In this document: positions 17,260-25,488 of the stretch, one piece after another
How the letters are laid out: every line of letters begins with the position of its first letter
How positions within the stretch are numbered: position 1 is the first letter of the stretch
NCBI GenBank assembly: GCA_001801315.1
Contig: MGXI01000030.1
Span: 1-33,248, forward strand
Length of the DNA: 33,248 bases
Direction: 5' to 3'
DNA from: Gammaproteobacteria bacterium GWF2_41_13
GTDB taxonomy: Bacteria > Pseudomonadota > Gammaproteobacteria > UBA12402
The notes under the pieces: generated by a model
What the model saw: only the letters and a program-made list of their open reading frames with translations
Databases searched by the model: none
What the model was told of the DNA's origin: nothing
Position numbers and translations under genes: made by a program

Positions 17260-18426
17260 ATGTTTGAACTAGAGCTGGTCGGAAACATTCCTCAAAGCGC
17301 TATTATCAAGGTCATTGGTATCGGCGGCGGCGGCGGCAATGCAGTTGAACACATGGTCTCTCAGAATATTGAAGGCGTTGATTTCGCCTGTGCTAATACT
17401 GATGCACAAGCACTTAAAAGCTCCAACGCTCGCACTTTAGTTCAGCTGGGCTCAGAAATTACAAAAGGGTTAGGCGCTGGCGCAGATCCGATCATTGGCC
17501 GACAAGCAGCCGAAGAAGATCGAGATCGCATCAAAGAAATTCTCGATGGTGCTGATATGGTATTCATCACGGCTGGTATGGGTGGCGGTACGGGTACGGG
17601 TGCGGCGCCTGTCATTGCGCAGATTGCTAAAGATTTAGGTATTTTAACGGTTGCTGTTGTCACAAAACCCTTCTCATTTGAAGGTCGACGCCGCATGGAA
17701 GTCGCTGATCGGGGTATTCGTGAATTAAGCGATTATGTCGACTCACTCATCACTATTCCTAATGATAAGTTACTCGCTGTGTTGGGGAAAAACATTACGC
17801 TTCTAGATGCCTTTAAAGCCGCCAATAATGTCTTGCTCGGCGCAGTACAAGGCATCGCCGAATTGATTACAAAACCGGGATTAATCAACGTCGATTTTGC
17901 TGACGTGCGCACAGTTATGCGCGAAATGGGCATGGCGATGATGGGAACCGGTGTTGCCATCGGCGAAGACCGCGCTCGAAAAGCCGCCGAAGCGGCTATT
18001 TCAAGCCCCTTATTGGAAGACGTGAATTTCTCCGGCGCCAAAGGCGTATTAGTCAACATCACCGCAGGGCTCGACATGTCCATCGGTGAATTTGAGGAAG
18101 TGGGAGAAGTCATTAAAAATATCAGCTCTGAAGAAGCGACCGTTGTTGTGGGCACCGTCATCGATCCCACCATGACCGATGAAATGCGAGTGACTATAGT
18201 CGTCACGGGGCTGAATGGTAAAAAAACAACAGGGGCTGCACGTTCAACTTATGAACCAATCGGCAGAACGGAAGCTGTTTCGGCCGATGATTTCAAACAG
18301 CTGGAAAAACCAACAATCATGCGCAAACGAAATATTCCTTTGAAACCACTCGATAACATTGACGAGCAAGATATGGATTACTTAGATATTCCCGCTTTCC
18401 TACGTCGCAAAGAAGAACAGGAATAA
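17260..18426 (+). CDS. ftsZ: Cell division protein FtsZ
   Basis: Tubulin-like GTPase that forms the division ring at midcell. The 388-residue protein has the N-terminal [13 protein letters not shown], the tubulin signature [10 protein letters not shown] with G108-G114, the T7 loop NVDFAD (210-215) that completes the GTPase site, and the conserved C-terminal peptide [12 protein letters not shown] that binds FtsA and ZipA. TAGGAG nine bases before the ATG is a good ribosome-binding site. The usual neighbours ftsQ, ftsA and lpxC are absent on both sides. A family A MITE inserted in the last sense codon and supplies the present TAA. The duplication shows the old end was also GAA-TAA, so the protein is unchanged. 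Confidence 0.98.
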   Translation: MFELELVGNIPQSAIIKVIGIGGGGGNAVEHMVSQNIEGVDFACANTDAQALKSSNARTLVQLGSEITKGLGAGADPIIGRQAAEEDRDRIKEILDGADMVFITAGMGGGTGTGAAPVIAQIAKDLGILTVAVVTKPFSFEGRRRMEVADRGIRELSDYVDSLITIPNDKLLAVLGKNITLLDAFKAANNVLLGAVQGIAELITKPGLINVDFADVRTVMREMGMAMMGTGVAIGEDRARKAAEAAISSPLLEDVNFSGAKGVLVNITAGLDMSIGEFEEVGEVIKNISSEEATVVVGTVIDPTMTDEMRVTIVVTGLNGKKTTGAARSTYEPIGRTEAVSADDFKQLEKPTIMRKRNIPLKPLDNIDEQDMDYLDIPAFLRRKEEQE

Positions 18427-18532
18427 TTATTCACTGCGATCGTGACGATACAAGAACGTTCAGACGTTGGATGATTTTTCGTCAAAAAGCGCCAAAACAA
18501 GAGCGTTCCTTAGAACGTATTAAACAAGTTAC
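18423..18532. mobile_element. Family A MITE, copy 2 (110 bp, target duplication GAACAGGA), in the end of ftsZ
   Basis: Ends ATAATTATTCA (18423) and AAGTTAC (to 18532), flanked by exact 8-base copies of GAACAGGA at 18415-18422 and 18533-18540. The left copy is ftsZ coding sequence. The right copy is followed by ATAACTTG, the relic of the original ftsZ stop. Internally it keeps the right inner arm (CGTCAAAAAGCGCC) but not the left one, the reverse of copies 1 and 3. Confidence 0.92.
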
Positions 18533-18608
18533 GAACAGGAATAACTTGAAAAATGGCAATTAACGACTATATTTAGAATAAATACAGCGCTATTAAATCG
18601 GAGTGAAA

Positions 18609-18872
18609 ATGAAAAATGATTGGCCAACACAAGATTTTGACATGAAATTGGCAGCAACAATCATTCAAAAACACATTGAATTGAATGATGGTGAACCCTT
18701 AGTCTTAGTTGATGAATTATTCGAGCACATTCATGACACGAAAAACAATATGCCAGCATGGATTTCCGACTTAACGGATTCCTTTATGGTTCGTTATGGA
18801 CATAGTAAAGGTCGAGAAATCGCAAGCCGGGTATTAACCAAATGTTTTCTAGCCGGACAAACTATTCACTAA
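18609..18872 (+). CDS. Small hypothetical protein downstream of ftsZ
   Basis: An 87-residue acidic, probably helical cytoplasmic protein that I do not recognise, with no membrane segment and one Cys. GGAG six bases before the ATG at 18609 supports this start over the GTG at 18603. Before the MITE insertion it would have begun about 75 bases after the ftsZ stop, so it may once have been co-transcribed with ftsZ. Residues such as PAWISDLTDSFMVRYGHSKG (about 56-75) are the most structured-looking part. Confidence 0.7.
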   Translation: MKNDWPTQDFDMKLAATIIQKHIELNDGEPLVLVDELFEHIHDTKNNMPAWISDLTDSFMVRYGHSKGREIASRVLTKCFLAGQTIH

Positions 18873-18939
18873 AGATTCTGGCTCGGACGCCTAAACCTAA
18901 ATTCAATTGAACAAAGATCGGCAATTCCCGCATTAAAAA

Positions 18940-19359
18940 TCACACCTCATGCGGCCGTAATTGTCTCGCTACTTTATTCAAAACCCCGTTCACAAATTTA
19001 AACCCATCCGTTGATCCAAAAATTTTTGCGAGCTCAAGCGCTTCATTTAAAATAATACGAAAAGGAATTTCAGGTCGATATACAAATTCATAGGTTGCCA
19101 AACGCAACACGCATAATTCCACAGGGTCCAACGACTCCATAGAGCGATCTAAAAAAGGCTTAAAGCATTGATCTAACTGATCAATATGCGATTCAACACC
19201 GCGAATTAAATCAGAAAAATAATCAAGATCCGTTTCGTGTAAATTTTCTTTCGATAAAAATTGCGCCTCAATTTCAGCCATCGGCGACTGGGCAATCAGC
19301 CATTGATAAAGCGCCTGGACAGCCAATTTTCGCGCTTTTCTTCGTGCTGCTGGTTTCAT
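18940..19359 (-). CDS. nusB: NusB, transcription antitermination factor
   Basis: RNA-binding protein that with NusE (S10) nucleates antitermination complexes on rRNA operons. The all-helical 139-residue product has the typical Arg/Lys-rich N-terminus (AARRKARKLAVQALYQWLIA) and the C-terminal signature with RIILNEALELAKIFGSTDGFKFVNGVLNKV. It is normal length for the family. Upstream on the same strand is glyA. The sequence duplicated by the MITE between them shows the two genes were once about 10 bases apart. The ribH gene that often precedes nusB in gammaproteobacteria is not here. Confidence 0.96.
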   Translation of the reverse strand: MKPAARRKARKLAVQALYQWLIAQSPMAEIEAQFLSKENLHETDLDYFSDLIRGVESHIDQLDQCFKPFLDRSMESLDPVELCVLRLATYEFVYRPEIPFRIILNEALELAKIFGSTDGFKFVNGVLNKVARQLRPHEV

Positions 19360-19387
19360 ATAAAATCTCTATTGGTTAAATTCATAA

Positions 19388-19497
19388 GTCACTATTCATC
19401 GCGATCGCGATGATACAGGAACGTTCAGATTTTGGATGATTTTTGACGAAAAAGCGCCAAAATATGAGCGTTCCTTTAAAGAGCACTAAATAGTTAA
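19388..19497. mobile_element. Family A MITE, copy 3 (110 bp, target duplication AATTCATAA), between glyA and nusB
   Basis: Ends GTCACTATTCA (19388) and AATAGTTAA (to 19497), flanked by exact 9-base copies of AATTCATAA (19379-19387 and 19498-19506). On the minus strand its end supplies the TAA of glyA. Joining the flanks restores a glyA reading of Tyr-Glu-Phe-Asn-Gln-TAG, so insertion removed the last two residues and pushed nusB away by about 120 bases. Confidence 0.92.
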
Positions 19498-20750
19498 AAT
19501 TCATAAACGGGAAATCGCCGACACAAAGCAAGCACTTCTTGCTTAATACGCTCTGCACAAGTTTCATCTTCTACGTGATTCAATATATCAGCCATCCAAC
19601 GCGCAATTTGACGACATTCAGATTCTGCAAATCCTCTGGTTGTGATCGCTGGCGTACCAATGCGCAAACCACTCGTTACAAAAGGCGAACGCGGCTCATT
19701 GGGAACAGTGTTTTTATTGGCTGTCATATAAGCCTTTGCCAAGACAGATTCCGCTTCTTTACCGGTTATGTTTTTATCGATTAAATCAATGAGAAACAGA
19801 TGATTGTCGGTGCCGCCAGAAACGATTTTATACCCTTGCTCAATCATTTCCTTTGCCATCGCTTGCGCATTATGAATCACTTGCTGTTGATAAATTTTAA
19901 AATCGTCTTGCATCGCTTCTTTTAAAGCAACCGCCTTTGCTGCGATGATGTGTTCTAACGGTCCGCCTTGGAGGCCAGGAAACACCGCCGCATTCAATTT
20001 TTTCTCAATATCCGGATTGGCTTTAGCTAAGATCAACCCGCCGCGAGGACCCCTGAGCGTTTTGTGCGTTGTTGTTGTCGTCACATCGGCGATTTGCACA
20101 GGAGATGGATAAAGCCCTGCAGCAACGAGCCCCGCCACGTGAGCCATATCAACCACTAAATAAGCCCCCACTCGATCCGCGATTTCTCTAAATCGCTGCC
20201 AATCCATCATGCGCGAATAAGCAGAAAAACCGGCCACAATCATTTTAGGATGGTGTTCTTTCGCCAGCTGTTCGACTTGATCATAATCAATCAATCCTGT
20301 TTCCGTATTCACGCCATACTGAATCGCCCGATACATTTTCCCGGAAAAACTCACGGAAGCCCCATGCGTTAAATGGCCACCATGCGCTAAATTCATCCCT
20401 AATAAAACATCACCCGGCTCGAGCAACGCCATATAAACGGCTGCGTTTGCCTGAGAACCGGAATGGGGTTGCACATTGGCATAATCCGCATGAAATAACG
20501 TTTTTGCGCGATCGATTGCTAATTGTTCAACTTGATCAACATATTCACACCCCCCATAATAACGTTTGGAGGGATATCCTTCGGCATATTTATTCGTCAG
20601 CACAGAACCTTGCGCCTCAAGAACGCGTGGGCTCACATAATTTTCTGAAGCAATGAGCTCAATATGGTCTTCTTGACGCATCCGCTCTTTTTCGATGGCC
20701 TGCCACAATGGGGCATCAAATGTTTTAATAGACATCTCACGTTTAAACAT
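19494..20750 (-). CDS. glyA: Serine hydroxymethyltransferase
   Basis: PLP enzyme that converts serine and tetrahydrofolate to glycine and 5,10-methylene-tetrahydrofolate, the main one-carbon entry point. The 418-residue protein starts MFKREM like the E. coli protein and has [13 protein letters not shown], the [10 protein letters not shown] loop, VDMAHVAGL and the PLP-lysine motif [15 protein letters not shown] with Lys230. AGGA eight bases before the ATG supports the start. The C-terminus now ends PVYEF because a MITE end provides the stop. The rebuilt original ended two residues later. That small loss at the surface tail is unlikely to affect activity. Confidence 0.97.
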   Translation of the reverse strand: MFKREMSIKTFDAPLWQAIEKERMRQEDHIELIASENYVSPRVLEAQGSVLTNKYAEGYPSKRYYGGCEYVDQVEQLAIDRAKTLFHADYANVQPHSGSQANAAVYMALLEPGDVLLGMNLAHGGHLTHGASVSFSGKMYRAIQYGVNTETGLIDYDQVEQLAKEHHPKMIVAGFSAYSRMMDWQRFREIADRVGAYLVVDMAHVAGLVAAGLYPSPVQIADVTTTTTHKTLRGPRGGLILAKANPDIEKKLNAAVFPGLQGGPLEHIIAAKAVALKEAMQDDFKIYQQQVIHNAQAMAKEMIEQGYKIVSGGTDNHLFLIDLIDKNITGKEAESVLAKAYMTANKNTVPNEPRSPFVTSGLRIGTPAITTRGFAESECRQIARWMADILNHVEDETCAERIKQEVLALCRRFPVYEF

Positions 20751-20905
20751 GGCTATTTCCTACTGAAATTAATTCGAACCGATTGTAACAGCAATTAAAC
20801 AGAACGAAAACAGGTCATTCCAGGTTACCTATACGCCATCTACATTTGCATGCTTATTTTTTATCTCTTATACTGCTTTATGATATATCTAAGAGGCCTG
20901 TCGTA

Positions 20906-22798
20906 TTGGGATCACACAATAGAACCACATTCAATCACTGGACTGTCATTTTAACCCTCTTGATTATCTCTATTCTCTTGCAGCGACAAGTGCAAATTTG
21001 TACTGACACAGCCCGACTCATTCAGCTGGCGCAAGGTTTACTCAACCACGAACATTATTACAAAGATTTTTTCGACACAAACACACCAATGGCTTTATTT
21101 CTCTATTTCCCAGCAATCTTTATTGCACATCTCTTTTCGCTCAAACTAGTAACGGCGCTCATCATTTATGTTTATACCGCCGGCTGTTTTAGTCTATGGC
21201 TCATACAACGATTGCTCCAACAAAGCCATACGTCGAATCCGTTATCCGCTCTATTGCTGATAGCATCAACCATCAGCTTTCTTATCCTCCCCGCCGACGC
21301 ATTCAGTCAAAGAGAACACTTCATGATTTTATTTGTCTTTCCTTACCTGATCGAAGCGGGGTTACGCCTACATCATCCACAAAAATTTTCTACAAAAATA
21401 TCAATCTCCATCGGATTCCTAGCAGGTATTGCGTTCGCCATCAAACCCTACTTTATGATGCTCTTTTTTATCACGGAAGGGTTATTGTGCATCAAACAAA
21501 AAAAATGCACGTCTTGCTTCCGATTAGAAGTCTTAATAATTTTAGCCATCCAAATTGCCTATTTATATACCGTATTCATTTTCACGCCAGAATATTTCTT
21601 TTGGATTATCCCTATGGCAATCCAAATCTATTACCTCATTACTGCCAGCGCTGGCATCAATATTTCACTCACAAAAATCGTTGCCATGATAAGTCTATTA
21701 ACGCTTTGCATCCAAGTCGCCAGCATGAGCAAAATCGATGAAATAAAATCACTTCGCACTTTGCTGGCTGCCAATCTTGTGGGCTGCCTAATCATTGCCC
21801 TCCTTCAAAGAAACAATTGGTATTATCATGTCTTTCCTGCATTCGCTATTGCCTTTGTTTTACTCTGTTTACTCATCAATGAACCAATTGTTTTGTTTAA
21901 AAAAACCTATCGCCATGCGATAAAAGATTATCCACAAATCATTTATTGCTTTCTCGCCTGTCTATTGGTAACAGCATCAATTTTCCTCGCACTGTCTCGT
22001 TATTGGGATAATATACAAGATAAACGAATCACCGATCCATCGACTCAACAACTCATTCAGTTCATTCAAGAAAACGCACCCCATCAAACCGTCTTTTTTT
22101 TCGGGGCCGCAAAAAACGCCTACCCCATGAACATCGAAACATCCATTAAGTCCTATGCTCTCTCAAATTATTTTTTCAGCCCTGTACAACGAACTATTCT
22201 ACGACGCCATCATTTAGAACAAACAGTACTTGATTTCTGGGTCCACCAAACGACTCATCTCCTACAGAAAAAAAAACCTGACTTAGTGTTCATCGTAACC
22301 CGACCAACAAAAGATTATGGTGAGAAAAAACAGATCCCTTATATACAAATTTTTAGCCAAAATAAAGATTTCAAAAAATTATGGGAACACTATCGCTATA
22401 AACAACACTTCCAAGATTTTGACGTTTATCAATACAATAAACAAACCGTGCTGCTAACTCCTTATCCCCTTGCCTTATATAATCATTTAACCGATGTTAC
22501 GGCACGCACAGCGTCCAAAAACAAATTATCGCCAACTGATGAAAAACCGTTTAGATTAGCAAATAACTCCCAACCCGTACTGATTACAGCACCCTCTTTT
22601 CTATCTAATAACTCTAAACAATCATCTGCTCTACAATTTAAAGCGGTTCCTTACATGAAGCTTTTTTTACAGCCCGACACGCCGACCATCGCCAACAACC
22701 AAAATGACGCATCGCAATATGTCACAAAATTTTGGGAGGATTATAAACTCATCAATAAAGTGAATGGATTTGCCCTCTACTTCTCGGTGCATGATTGA
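20906..22798 (+). CDS. Polytopic GT-C-like membrane glycosyltransferase (function not assigned)
   Basis: About 630 residues with roughly ten membrane helices in the first two thirds (up to about residue 380 of the chosen form) and a soluble C-terminal part. The first periplasmic loop holds CTDTARLIQLAQGLL followed by YYKDFFDTNTPM, which fits the acidic first-loop motif of GT-C enzymes (ArnT/PMT-like) that use lipid-linked sugars. This suggests transfer of a sugar to LPS or protein in the periplasm, as an inference. A TTG at 20906 has AGAGG nine bases upstream and places the first helix near the N-terminus. A TTG at 20846 would add 20 residues but has no ribosome-binding site. Single gene between glyA and a repeat block. 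Confidence 0.72.
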   Translation: MGSHNRTTFNHWTVILTLLIISILLQRQVQICTDTARLIQLAQGLLNHEHYYKDFFDTNTPMALFLYFPAIFIAHLFSLKLVTALIIYVYTAGCFSLWLIQRLLQQSHTSNPLSALLLIASTISFLILPADAFSQREHFMILFVFPYLIEAGLRLHHPQKFSTKISISIGFLAGIAFAIKPYFMMLFFITEGLLCIKQKKCTSCFRLEVLIILAIQIAYLYTVFIFTPEYFFWIIPMAIQIYYLITASAGINISLTKIVAMISLLTLCIQVASMSKIDEIKSLRTLLAANLVGCLIIALLQRNNWYYHVFPAFAIAFVLLCLLINEPIVLFKKTYRHAIKDYPQIIYCFLACLLVTASIFLALSRYWDNIQDKRITDPSTQQLIQFIQENAPHQTVFFFGAAKNAYPMNIETSIKSYALSNYFFSPVQRTILRRHHLEQTVLDFWVHQTTHLLQKKKPDLVFIVTRPTKDYGEKKQIPYIQIFSQNKDFKKLWEHYRYKQHFQDFDVYQYNKQTVLLTPYPLALYNHLTDVTARTASKNKLSPTDEKPFRLANNSQPVLITAPSFLSNNSKQSSALQFKAVPYMKLFLQPDTPTIANNQNDASQYVTKFWEDYKLINKVNGFALYFSVHD

Positions 22799-22855
22799 AA
22801 GTTGGCTCATGGTAATTCCCTACTAGATGCGCACGAATTACCGCCGCTTTATCAT

Positions 22856-23012
22856 GTCCGTCATTGCGAGAGAGAACAGTCGAAGTAACCCGGTCGAGGC
22901 ATCGTCATTGCGAAGTATGACTGAAGTAGTCCAGATCCCAGCCCGTCATTGCGAGGTATGTCCGAAGCAGATTTTTTCTGGATTGCTTCGGACATACCTC
23001 GCAATGACGGAA
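22856..23012. repeat. Family B repeat block
   Basis: Decayed half-elements (22858-22945) and one near-perfect palindrome (about 22947-23010) with the 'tatgtccgaag' core. It directly precedes a family C copy, as it does at 27071. Confidence 0.85.
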
Positions 23013-23107
23013 AATAAACTTCGCGTGTAGGGGCACCCCTTGTGGGTGCCCAACCCGAAGACGCTCATAATTTTTGGGCGGCCACACGGGGCGCCCTTGC
23101 GAATTCA
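23013..23107 (+). repeat. Family C repeat, copy 3, with linker AATAAACTTCGCGT (left direct repeat)
   Basis: Begins with the linker AATAAACTTCGCGT, then the GGGGCACCCCTTGTGGGTGC palindrome and ends near CGAATTCAT. The first 60 or so bases are almost identical, in the same orientation, to 27192-27256. The rest of the gap 22799-23198 shows nothing else. Confidence 0.8.
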
Positions 23108-23198
23108 TGACACAGAATAACGATTGATTTCATTTAGAATCTGATTTTCTTATCCAAAACTTACGCCAATTTAGGTACGTTGCCGTGACATAGAACCT

Positions 23199-23474
23199 CT
23201 ATTTTCTTTCCTCTCCTTGGATTCGTCGAACGGTAGCATCTAATAACCGTTCGGCTTCTTCATCTTGTTGAAGAATTTCTCGAACAGTGAGAAAAAGCTG
23301 ATGCGCTTCTGCATGTCGCCCACTGCGCGTGACAAACCCTAATATTTTTCGCGCCGAATGATAGCAACGTCGTTCGTAAAAATGCTTACCGAGCGCATAC
23401 GCTTCATCGAGTCTTTTACCTTGGATCGCTTCTTCGATCAATTCAATATCGAGCGTTTCGAGAAAATCACTCAT
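23199..23474 (-). CDS. Small helical-repeat (TPR-like) protein, csrA operon
   Basis: A 91-residue protein with two or three predicted helical hairpins (about 18-75) in which A-LGKHFYERRCYHSARKIL resembles a single tetratricopeptide unit. No signal or membrane segment. The ATG overlaps the stop of the preceding gene (ATGA), so it is the last gene of the csrA operon. It looks like a distant relative of its upstream neighbour, with the same length and a similar helix layout. I do not recognise a named family. A small scaffold or chaperone-like partner is possible. Confidence 0.72.
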   Translation of the reverse strand: MSDFLETLDIELIEEAIQGKRLDEAYALGKHFYERRCYHSARKILGFVTRSGRHAEAHQLFLTVREILQQDEEAERLLDATVRRIQGEERK

Positions 23475-23716
23475 GATTCTCGACTCCCATTTCCTTCCTC
23501 TGTTTTTTTGTTTCGATGAATCAACTGATCAATATCACCAAGCCGATCGGTCGCTTTTTGATCTCCGTGCTTACTCGCAAGCATGAATAAACTCGTCGCA
23601 AAACCATATCGTTGTTGCTGAAAAAAGATTTCGGCCAGTTCGACTGTCGCGTCGATATCACCGAAAGTCACTTTATCCAATAACCTTTTATCGATTGCGT
23701 CATTGAGATGATTCAT
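23471..23716 (-). CDS. Small helical-repeat (TPR/Sel1-like) protein, csrA operon
   Basis: An 81-residue protein when started at the ATG at 23716, which has GGAGG six bases upstream. The frame is open 10 codons further, but that start lacks a ribosome-binding site. The segment [28 protein letters not shown] resembles a TPR or Sel1-type unit, with a conserved A-x-x-x-G-D turn. The start overlaps the 3' end of csrA and the stop overlaps the next start, so all three genes are coupled. Its exact role is unknown. Confidence 0.72.
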   Translation of the reverse strand: MNHLNDAIDKRLLDKVTFGDIDATVELAEIFFQQQRYGFATSLFMLASKHGDQKATDRLGDIDQLIHRNKKTEEGNGSRES

Positions 23717-23930
23717 CGCAATCCTCCAGTTCGTTGTTGTCTTCACTGTGGGTTCCGTTCGTTATCTCCTCTTGAATCCGTTTATGCACCTCTTCGCGAT
23801 TCACCGCAATATGCTTCGGCGCTTCAATCCCTATGCGTACTTGATTGCCTTTGATCGACAAAACCGTAACCGTCACTGCTTGATCGCCAATAATCAAGCT
23901 TTCACCTAAACGACGCGATAATATCAACAT
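23700..23930 (-). CDS. csrA: CsrA-family RNA-binding regulator
   Basis: Dimeric RNA-binding protein that blocks or activates translation at GGA-containing leaders. In Legionella and Coxiella, CsrA proteins govern the switch between replicative and transmissive states and several Dot/Icm effectors. The 76-residue product has [34 protein letters not shown] with the RNA-contacting VNREE segment, and an acidic C-terminal tail (about 56-76) longer than in the 61-residue E. coli protein. GGAG seven bases before the ATG is a good site. The ATG lies within the 3' end of the upstream gene (7-base overlap). Legionellales often carry several CsrA paralogues, so this may not be the main one. Confidence 0.95.
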   Translation of the reverse strand: MLILSRRLGESLIIGDQAVTVTVLSIKGNQVRIGIEAPKHIAVNREEVHKRIQEEITNGTHSEDNNELEDCDESSQ

Positions 23931-24283
23931 ACCTTTACTCCTTGTGATGATGATGCGTATAAAAAAGACCTGCCCGATCTATCGACGATAACGGGCAGGC
24001 TCAATTTGAACTGACATCCTTTTTGTTTTAGGCTGTCTTCCTGTTTTATTTCGTTATTGTTATTAGTGCGTTTCTTAACCTGACTAACCACGACGAGCTG
24101 TTTCACTAGGCTTAATGCTGTGGTTTCTCCGGCTTGATAAAGATCATAAAAACGACTGATGATGCCATCGAAATAAGGCTTCGTTGCTTTTTCTGTAGCG
24201 GAAGATTGCGGCACAAAAATCAATTGAGAATACAGCACTACATCGCACCGCTTCACTGAACTTAGTTTTTGTTTTATCACCAT
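23924..24283 (-). CDS. Hypothetical protein preceding csrA, 3' end overlaps a terminator-like hairpin
   Basis: A 119-residue protein of unknown function. The ATG at 24283 has GGAG eight bases upstream, and a longer form from 24325 lacks a site. The first 75 residues ([21 protein letters not shown]...) look like a folded domain with a helical segment [22 protein letters not shown]. The remainder is Lys/Asn-rich and then reads directly through a GC-rich hairpin with a T-run. The stop overlaps the csrA ATG. This could be a real coupled leader gene or a gene whose last 30 codons are accidental read-through after a frameshift. I do not recognise the family. Confidence 0.6.
   Translation of the reverse strand: MVIKQKLSSVKRCDVVLYSQLIFVPQSSATEKATKPYFDGIISRFYDLYQAGETTALSLVKQLVVVSQVKKRTNNNNEIKQEDSLKQKGCQFKLSLPVIVDRSGRSFLYASSSQGVKVC
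23961..24000 (-). terminator. Terminator-like hairpin just before csrA (possible attenuator)
   Basis: On the minus strand GCCTGCCCG pairs with CGGGCAGGT, an inner TATCG-T-CGATA extends the stem, and TCTTTTTT follows. It has all features of a rho-independent terminator but lies inside the upstream reading frame, 31 bases before the csrA ATG. Confidence 0.75.
24014..24021 (-). promoter_or_regulatory. Candidate CsrA-binding site
   Basis: AAGGATGT on the minus strand matches the core ARGGAUGU of the published CsrA SELEX consensus. It lies 14 bases before the hairpin. The csrA ribosome-binding region also contains a GGA (AAGGAG). Confidence 0.4.
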
Positions 24284-24556
24284 CTCATTTTCTCCGTGAT
24301 AGTTTTTTTGCATCTGAGTCAGCAAACCTTCGTATTTACTTTAACTTCAAATAACCACCTTTCAATTCATCAAGACCGCGTTTGTTGTTATTGATAGGTT
24401 AGGTATATAAACACCAATCAAATATAATTAAAATAAGGCCAAATAAACCAATATTTTGTAATTAGAATTATGGTTGTTTTATTAAACACAAATTCTGCTA
24501 TGAAATTCAAATTGCCGAACTAAATAAATCAATGAGTTTAATATTTTATATTATGC

Positions 24557-24586
24557 TTGATAGTTATTTTTTGAAAAAAATATTAT
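24557..24586 (+). promoter_or_regulatory. Candidate promoter of the methyltransferase gene
   Basis: TTGATA (24557-24562), 18 bases, TATTAT (24581-24586), overlapping TATAAT at 24584-24589. The 343-base gap 24284-24626 between divergent genes is very AT-rich and shows no repeat of the families seen elsewhere. Confidence 0.4.
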
Positions 24587-24626
24587 AATATCGTGTGTTT
24601 TTATGATTTTAAAACGTGAGGCATAA

Positions 24627-25478
24627 ATGATTGACATTGATCAAGAATGGGGTCGCCTAGACAATATAAAAGGCCTTTTTGACTTTAGAGACTTCTCTAA
24701 TTTAGATGCTAGTGAAAATGGAGAATACCTTATTCAATCCATGTATGAGCTCTATGAACTTCCCGGCATTCAATCTATTAAAAATCGGGCTATAAATTTA
24801 TTGGAATTAAAAAAAGGAGATTCAGCTATCGAGCTAGGTTGTGGATTAGGTCATGATCTTGAAGCTATCAGCCGTCTTGTTGGAAATACCGGCAGTGTTT
24901 TAGGAATTGATAAAAGTAATTTGATGTTGCAGGAAGCTAGGCGACGACTGGGGAAATATAATATACAGCTTAAAAATATGGATGTTGCCGAGCTGGACTG
25001 TCCTTCAAATTCATTTTCAGTTTCTTATGCTGACAGATTACTAGTCAGTCAAGTTCGAGTTGATAAAGTGTTAGATGAACTGGTTAGAATAGTAAAGCCA
25101 AGTGGGAAAATTTGTATAACCGATATTGACATGGGCTCAATAGTGCTTTTCCCCTATCGAGAAAAACTGACAGAACAGCTAAAAGAAAGGTTGCGAAATA
25201 TCGTTGTAAATCCATTTATTGGCCGTAGGTTACATCATGAATTCAGACAAAGAGGCCTTATAGATATCAAAGTATTCTCAGAAGCTTATACAGTTAGTAG
25301 CTTTAAAACAGTCAATAAAATGATTGACTACCCACGAATAATACATGATCTATATAAAATGCATGTTTACTCAAAGGACGCAGCTGTGACACTGTTAAAA
25401 GATTTTTATGAAGCAGAAAAAAACGGCACCTTCTTATACAGTATTATTCTTTTTACCGTTGTAGGCACGAAAAAATAA
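24627..25478 (+). CDS. Class I SAM-dependent methyltransferase (UbiE-like fold)
   Basis: A 283-residue protein with a Rossmann methyltransferase core: motif I AIELGCGLGHDLEAIS (about 67-82), acidic LGIDKSN for the ribose, NMDVAELDCPSNSFSVSYA as motif II and LDELVRIVKPSGKICITDID as motif III. The C-terminal 90 residues are helical and likely bind the substrate, which cannot be named. Base composition is more AT-rich than that of the neighbouring housekeeping genes, which hints at recent acquisition. It converges with the next gene, with an 10-base gap between the stops, and lies inside the segment flanked by direct repeats. Confidence 0.85.
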   Translation: MIDIDQEWGRLDNIKGLFDFRDFSNLDASENGEYLIQSMYELYELPGIQSIKNRAINLLELKKGDSAIELGCGLGHDLEAISRLVGNTGSVLGIDKSNLMLQEARRRLGKYNIQLKNMDVAELDCPSNSFSVSYADRLLVSQVRVDKVLDELVRIVKPSGKICITDIDMGSIVLFPYREKLTEQLKERLRNIVVNPFIGRRLHHEFRQRGLIDIKVFSEAYTVSSFKTVNKMIDYPRIIHDLYKMHVYSKDAAVTLLKDFYEAEKNGTFLYSIILFTVVGTKK

Positions 25479-25488
25479 GCTGCAAGGT

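Noticed and set aside
17733-18206. A long open frame on the minus strand inside ftsZ
   Set aside because: It is antisense to a certain ftsZ, low-complexity Ser/Thr/Ala-rich, and has no ribosome-binding site. It follows from the codon use of ftsZ.
23924-24000. A definite frameshift in the gene before csrA
   Set aside because: The frame reads through the terminator hairpin, which is odd, but without orthologues I cannot tell a frameshift from true overlap, so it is reported as intact with doubt.
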